In this document: piece by piece, positions 14,279-15,765 of the stretch | How positions within the stretch are numbered: position 1 is the first letter of the stretch | How the letters are laid out: every line of letters begins with the position of its first letter | NCBI RefSeq assembly: GCF_936933875.1 | Contig: NZ_CAKZIK010000035.1 | Coordinates: forward strand, 1-15,765 | Source: an uncultured Chryseobacterium sp. | GTDB taxonomy: Bacteria; Bacteroidota; Bacteroidia; Flavobacteriales; Weeksellaceae | Length of the DNA: 15,765 bases | Direction: 5' to 3' | Made by a program: the position numbers and the translations under genes | Notes under the pieces: model-generated | The model's database searches: none | Told to the model about the DNA's origin: nothing | The model's input: the letters and a program-made list of their open reading frames with translations, nothing else

Positions 14279-14307
14279 TTGATTTCAAAAAAACTCTTTT
14301 ATATTTG
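14279..14307 (+). promoter_or_regulatory. Promoter of the tRNA-Thr/tRNA-Tyr genes
   Basis: TTG (14279-14281), an 18-bp spacer and TATATTTG (14300-14307). This is the consensus Bacteroidota promoter, about 40 bp before the first tRNA. Confidence 0.75.
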
Positions 14308-14347
14308 CACTCGCAAAAAGAGATAAGAGTTCTTTTGAAATCTATTT

Positions 14348-14421
14348 GCCTCCATAGCTCAGTTGGCCAGAGCACGTGATTTGTAATCTCGGGGTCGTGG
14401 GTTCGAATCCCTCTGGAGGCT
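14348..14421 (+). tRNA. tRNA-Thr (anticodon UGU)
   Basis: A 74-nt cloverleaf. Acceptor stem GCCTCCA/TGGAGGC with discriminator T, D-arm GCTC/GAGC, anticodon loop TTTGTAA (anticodon TGT), T-loop TTCGAAT. CCA is not encoded. The anticodon stem (CGTGA/TCTCG) and the T-stem (GTGGG/CCCTC) each contain a U-U mismatch (29-41 and 50-64). Everything else pairs. It corresponds to thrU of the E. coli tufB operon. Confidence 0.95.
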
Positions 14422-14434
14422 CATTTATAAAACT

Positions 14435-14515
14435 GGGGAGATTCCAGAGTGGCTAAATGGGACTGACTGTAACTCAGTTGCTTCGGCTTCGCAGGTTCGA
14501 ATCCTGCTCTCCCCA
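14435..14515 (+). tRNA. tRNA-Tyr (anticodon GUA)
   Basis: An 81-nt class II tRNA with a long variable arm (around GCTTCGGC). Acceptor stem GGGGAGA/TCTCCCC with discriminator A, anticodon stem ACTGA/TCAGT with loop CTGTAAC (anticodon GTA), T-stem GCAGG/CCTGC. CCA is not encoded. It follows tRNA-Thr(UGU) after 13 bp, so the two are presumably one transcript. Confidence 0.97.
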
Positions 14516-14534
14516 CATTTTATAAAAAATATAT

Positions 14535-14564
14535 TTGCAAGTTTTGAAAATATTCTTACATTTG
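14535..14564 (+). promoter_or_regulatory. Promoter of tRNA-Gly
   Basis: TTG (14535-14537), a 19-bp spacer and TACATTTG (14557-14564), about 40 bp before tRNA-Gly. The TTG is itself the end of another TATATTTG octamer (14530-14537), which has no -33 partner. Confidence 0.7.
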
Positions 14565-14602
14565 CAAACCGTTTACCAACAAATTTTTGGAAAACAAAAA
14601 TT

Positions 14603-14675
14603 GCGGAAGTAGCTCAGTTGGTAGAGCGTCAGCCTTCCAAGCTGAATGTCGCGAGTTCGACCCTCGTCTTCCGCT
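14603..14675 (+). tRNA. tRNA-Gly (anticodon UCC)
   Basis: A 73-nt cloverleaf. Acceptor stem GCGGAAG/CTTCCGC with discriminator T, D-arm GCTC/GAGC, anticodon stem TCAGC/GCTGA with loop CTTCCAA (anticodon TCC), T-loop TTCGACC. CCA is not encoded. It is the counterpart of E. coli glyT. Confidence 0.97.
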
Positions 14676-14680
14676 CAAAA

Positions 14681-14713
14681 AAAATCACAACCAAACGGCT
14701 TGTGATTTTTTTT
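14681..14713 (+). terminator. Terminator-like hairpin between tRNA-Gly and tRNA-Thr(GGU)
   Basis: Stem AAAATCACAA (14681-14690) with TTGTGATTTT (14700-14709), loop CCAAACGGC, followed by more T. It has intrinsic-terminator form, yet no promoter fits in the 9 bp before the next tRNA. Confidence 0.78.
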
Positions 14714-14722
14714 TAAAGTTTT

Positions 14723-14794
14723 GCCGACTTAGCTCAGGGGTAGAGCGCTTCCTTGGTAAGGAAGAGGTCGTGAGTTCAAATCTCATAGTTGGCT
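14723..14794 (+). tRNA. tRNA-Thr (anticodon GGU)
   Basis: A 72-nt cloverleaf. Acceptor stem GCCGACT/AGTTGGC (one G-U pair) with discriminator T, D-arm GCTC/GAGC, anticodon stem CTTCC/GGAAG with loop TTGGTAA (anticodon GGT), T-loop TTCAAAT. CCA is not encoded. It is the counterpart of E. coli thrT, immediately before tuf. Confidence 0.96.
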
Positions 14795-14799
14795 CACCG

Positions 14800-14828
14800 A
14801 AATCTCTCAGAAATGGGGGATTTTTTTT
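14800..14828 (+). terminator. Intrinsic terminator of the tRNA cluster
   Basis: A 9-bp stem AAATCTCTC (14800-14808) with GGGGGATTT (14815-14823), two G-U pairs, loop AGAAAT, then T residues. It separates the tRNA genes from tuf. The next 237 bp up to tuf hold only the tuf promoter and a weak TAAATTTG box (14910-14917). Confidence 0.82.
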
Positions 14829-15012
14829 GGAAAAATTTTCAGGTTGATTTCTAATATTTTTAGAAAAGTTTATCGGGAAGTGGGATTTTAATTGCAATAT
14901 TTTTTTTTGTAAATTTGTAGTCCTTATTTCAGTATAGAATTGGCGGCGCAAGTTGCTGATGTTGAGTATTTAAATTTTTTACTAAAAAAGATTTTAATAT
15001 TCAAAAAATCCT

Positions 15013-15020
15013 TATATTTG
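15013..15020 (+). promoter_or_regulatory. tuf promoter -7 box
   Basis: TATATTTG, followed by the same GC(A/G)C start context as the tRNA promoters. The -33 position carries TTT in place of TTG. The leader is about 40 nt. Confidence 0.6.
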
Positions 15021-15065
15021 CGCACCGAAAAATTAAATAATTAATTAAACAAATAATTTTAAATC

Positions 15066-15765
15066 ATGGCAAAGGAAACGTTTAATCGTAACAAACCGCA
15101 CTTGAACATTGGTACTATTGGTCACGTTGACCATGGTAAAACTACTCTTACTGCTGCAATCAGTAAAGTATTATCTGATAAAGGTCTAGCTGAGAAAAAA
15201 GACTTCTCTGCAATTGACTCTGCACCAGAAGAAAAAGAAAGAGGTATTACTATTAATACTGCTCACATCGAGTATGAAACTGAGAACAGACACTATGCAC
15301 ACGTTGACTGTCCTGGTCACGCCGACTATGTAAAAAACATGGTAACTGGTGCTGCACAGATGGACGGAGCAATCCTAGTAGTAGCTGCAACAGACGGACC
15401 AATGCCTCAAACTAGAGAGCACATCCTTCTTTGCCGTCAGGTAAACGTACCTAGAATTGTTGTTTTCATGAACAAAGTAGACATGGTAGATGATGCTGAA
15501 CTTTTGGAGCTTGTTGAGCTTGAAGTTAGAGATCTTCTTTCTACTTACGAATATGACGGAGATAACTCTCCAGTAATCCAAGGTTCTGCGTTAGGTGGTC
15601 TTAACGGAGATGCTAAATGGGTTGAAAAAATCGAAGAATTGATGGATGCTGTTGATACTTGGATCGAGCAACCAGTTAGAGATCAAGATAAGCCATTCTT
15701 GATGCCAATTGAAGATGTATTCTCTATTACAGGTAGAGGTACTGTAGCAACTGGTAGAATCGAGG
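15066..15765 (+). CDS. tuf: Elongation factor Tu, N-terminal 233 codons (runs off the right edge)
   Basis: EF-Tu delivers aminoacyl-tRNA to the ribosomal A site as a GTP complex. The complete G domain is visible: P-loop GHVDHGKT (19-26), RGITI (59-63), DCPGH (81-85, with the catalytic His85), NKVD (136-139) and SAL (174-176). The start of domain 2 follows (FSITGRGTVATGR). The ATG at 15066 has A at -3 and gives the family N-terminus MAKETFNRNKPHLNIGT. Domains 2 (rest) and 3 are outside the window. The gene has its own promoter after the tRNA terminator, in contrast to E. coli tufB, which is co-transcribed with the tRNAs. Codon use looks biased toward a highly expressed gene (for example frequent CGT/AGA and few rare codons). 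Confidence 0.97.
   Translation, partial: MAKETFNRNKPHLNIGTIGHVDHGKTTLTAAISKVLSDKGLAEKKDFSAIDSAPEEKERGITINTAHIEYETENRHYAHVDCPGHADYVKNMVTGAAQMDGAILVVAATDGPMPQTREHILLCRQVNVPRIVVFMNKVDMVDDAELLELVELEVRDLLSTYEYDGDNSPVIQGSALGGLNGDAKWVEKIEELMDAVDTWIEQPVRDQDKPFLMPIEDVFSITGRGTVATGRIE

Noticed and set aside
14587..14847. 86-codon open frame across tRNA-Gly and tRNA-Thr, and an opposite-strand partner
   Set aside because: Both run through tRNA genes and terminators and are chance frames.
14910..14917. Second tuf promoter (TAAATTTG)
   Set aside because: The nearest TTG is only 15 bp upstream, against 18-19 in the convincing promoters. Too weak to call.

Overview
The window comes from a low-GC Bacteroidota genome, most likely a Flavobacteriales member close to Chryseobacterium (Weeksellaceae). 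Four things support this. Most promoters have the Bacteroidota form TTG-N18/19-TAnnTTTG. Most starts have A-rich leaders instead of Shine-Dalgarno sites. Signal peptides end in the typical 'FSQ'. The gene set (DPE2-like malQ, rpsU-xerC-hpf-tRNA-tuf) also fits. It looks like ordinary chromosome, with no insertion sequence, prophage, CRISPR array or broken gene.

Layout. At the left edge are the first 19 codons of acpP on the minus strand, divergent from folE (GTP cyclohydrolase I). cysS (cysteinyl-tRNA synthetase) follows, preceded by a striking 10-bp-phased inverted array of GTTTGA/TCAAAC half-sites. malQ (two starch-binding domains plus an interrupted GH77 domain) has two palindromes upstream. 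From about 5.4 to 8.85 kb lies an accessory-looking envelope cluster: two tandem paralogous secreted proteins of unknown function, a GT-B glycosyltransferase, and a Spy/CpxP-like secreted protein. All three secreted proteins carry an LTxxQ motif followed by a similar second helix. Two of them share an upstream element (AAC-N-T, 16 nt, TCAAA) that resembles an ECF-sigma promoter. Then come ftnA (ferritin) and, convergent to it, a 1048-residue AddA/RecB-like helicase-nuclease.

The right third is translation-centred. rpsU (bS21) has its own promoter and a strong terminator, and is followed by xerC and hpf (ribosome hibernation factor). Next are four tRNA genes, Thr(UGU)-Tyr(GUA)-Gly(UCC)-Thr(GGU), and then tuf (EF-Tu), cut by the window end. 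The tRNA order and anticodons match the E. coli thrU-tyrU-glyT-thrT-tufB operon.

The most interesting single signal is in the roughly 18-nt rpsU leader. It has no GGAGG site. Instead it has a 10-nt stretch that would pair perfectly with a variant 16S rRNA 3' end in which the anti-SD is UCUCA instead of CCUCC. If the organism's 16S carries that variant, this is a co-evolved, autoregulatory rpsU initiation site. The second most interesting signal is the LTxxQ trio with its possible shared stress promoter.
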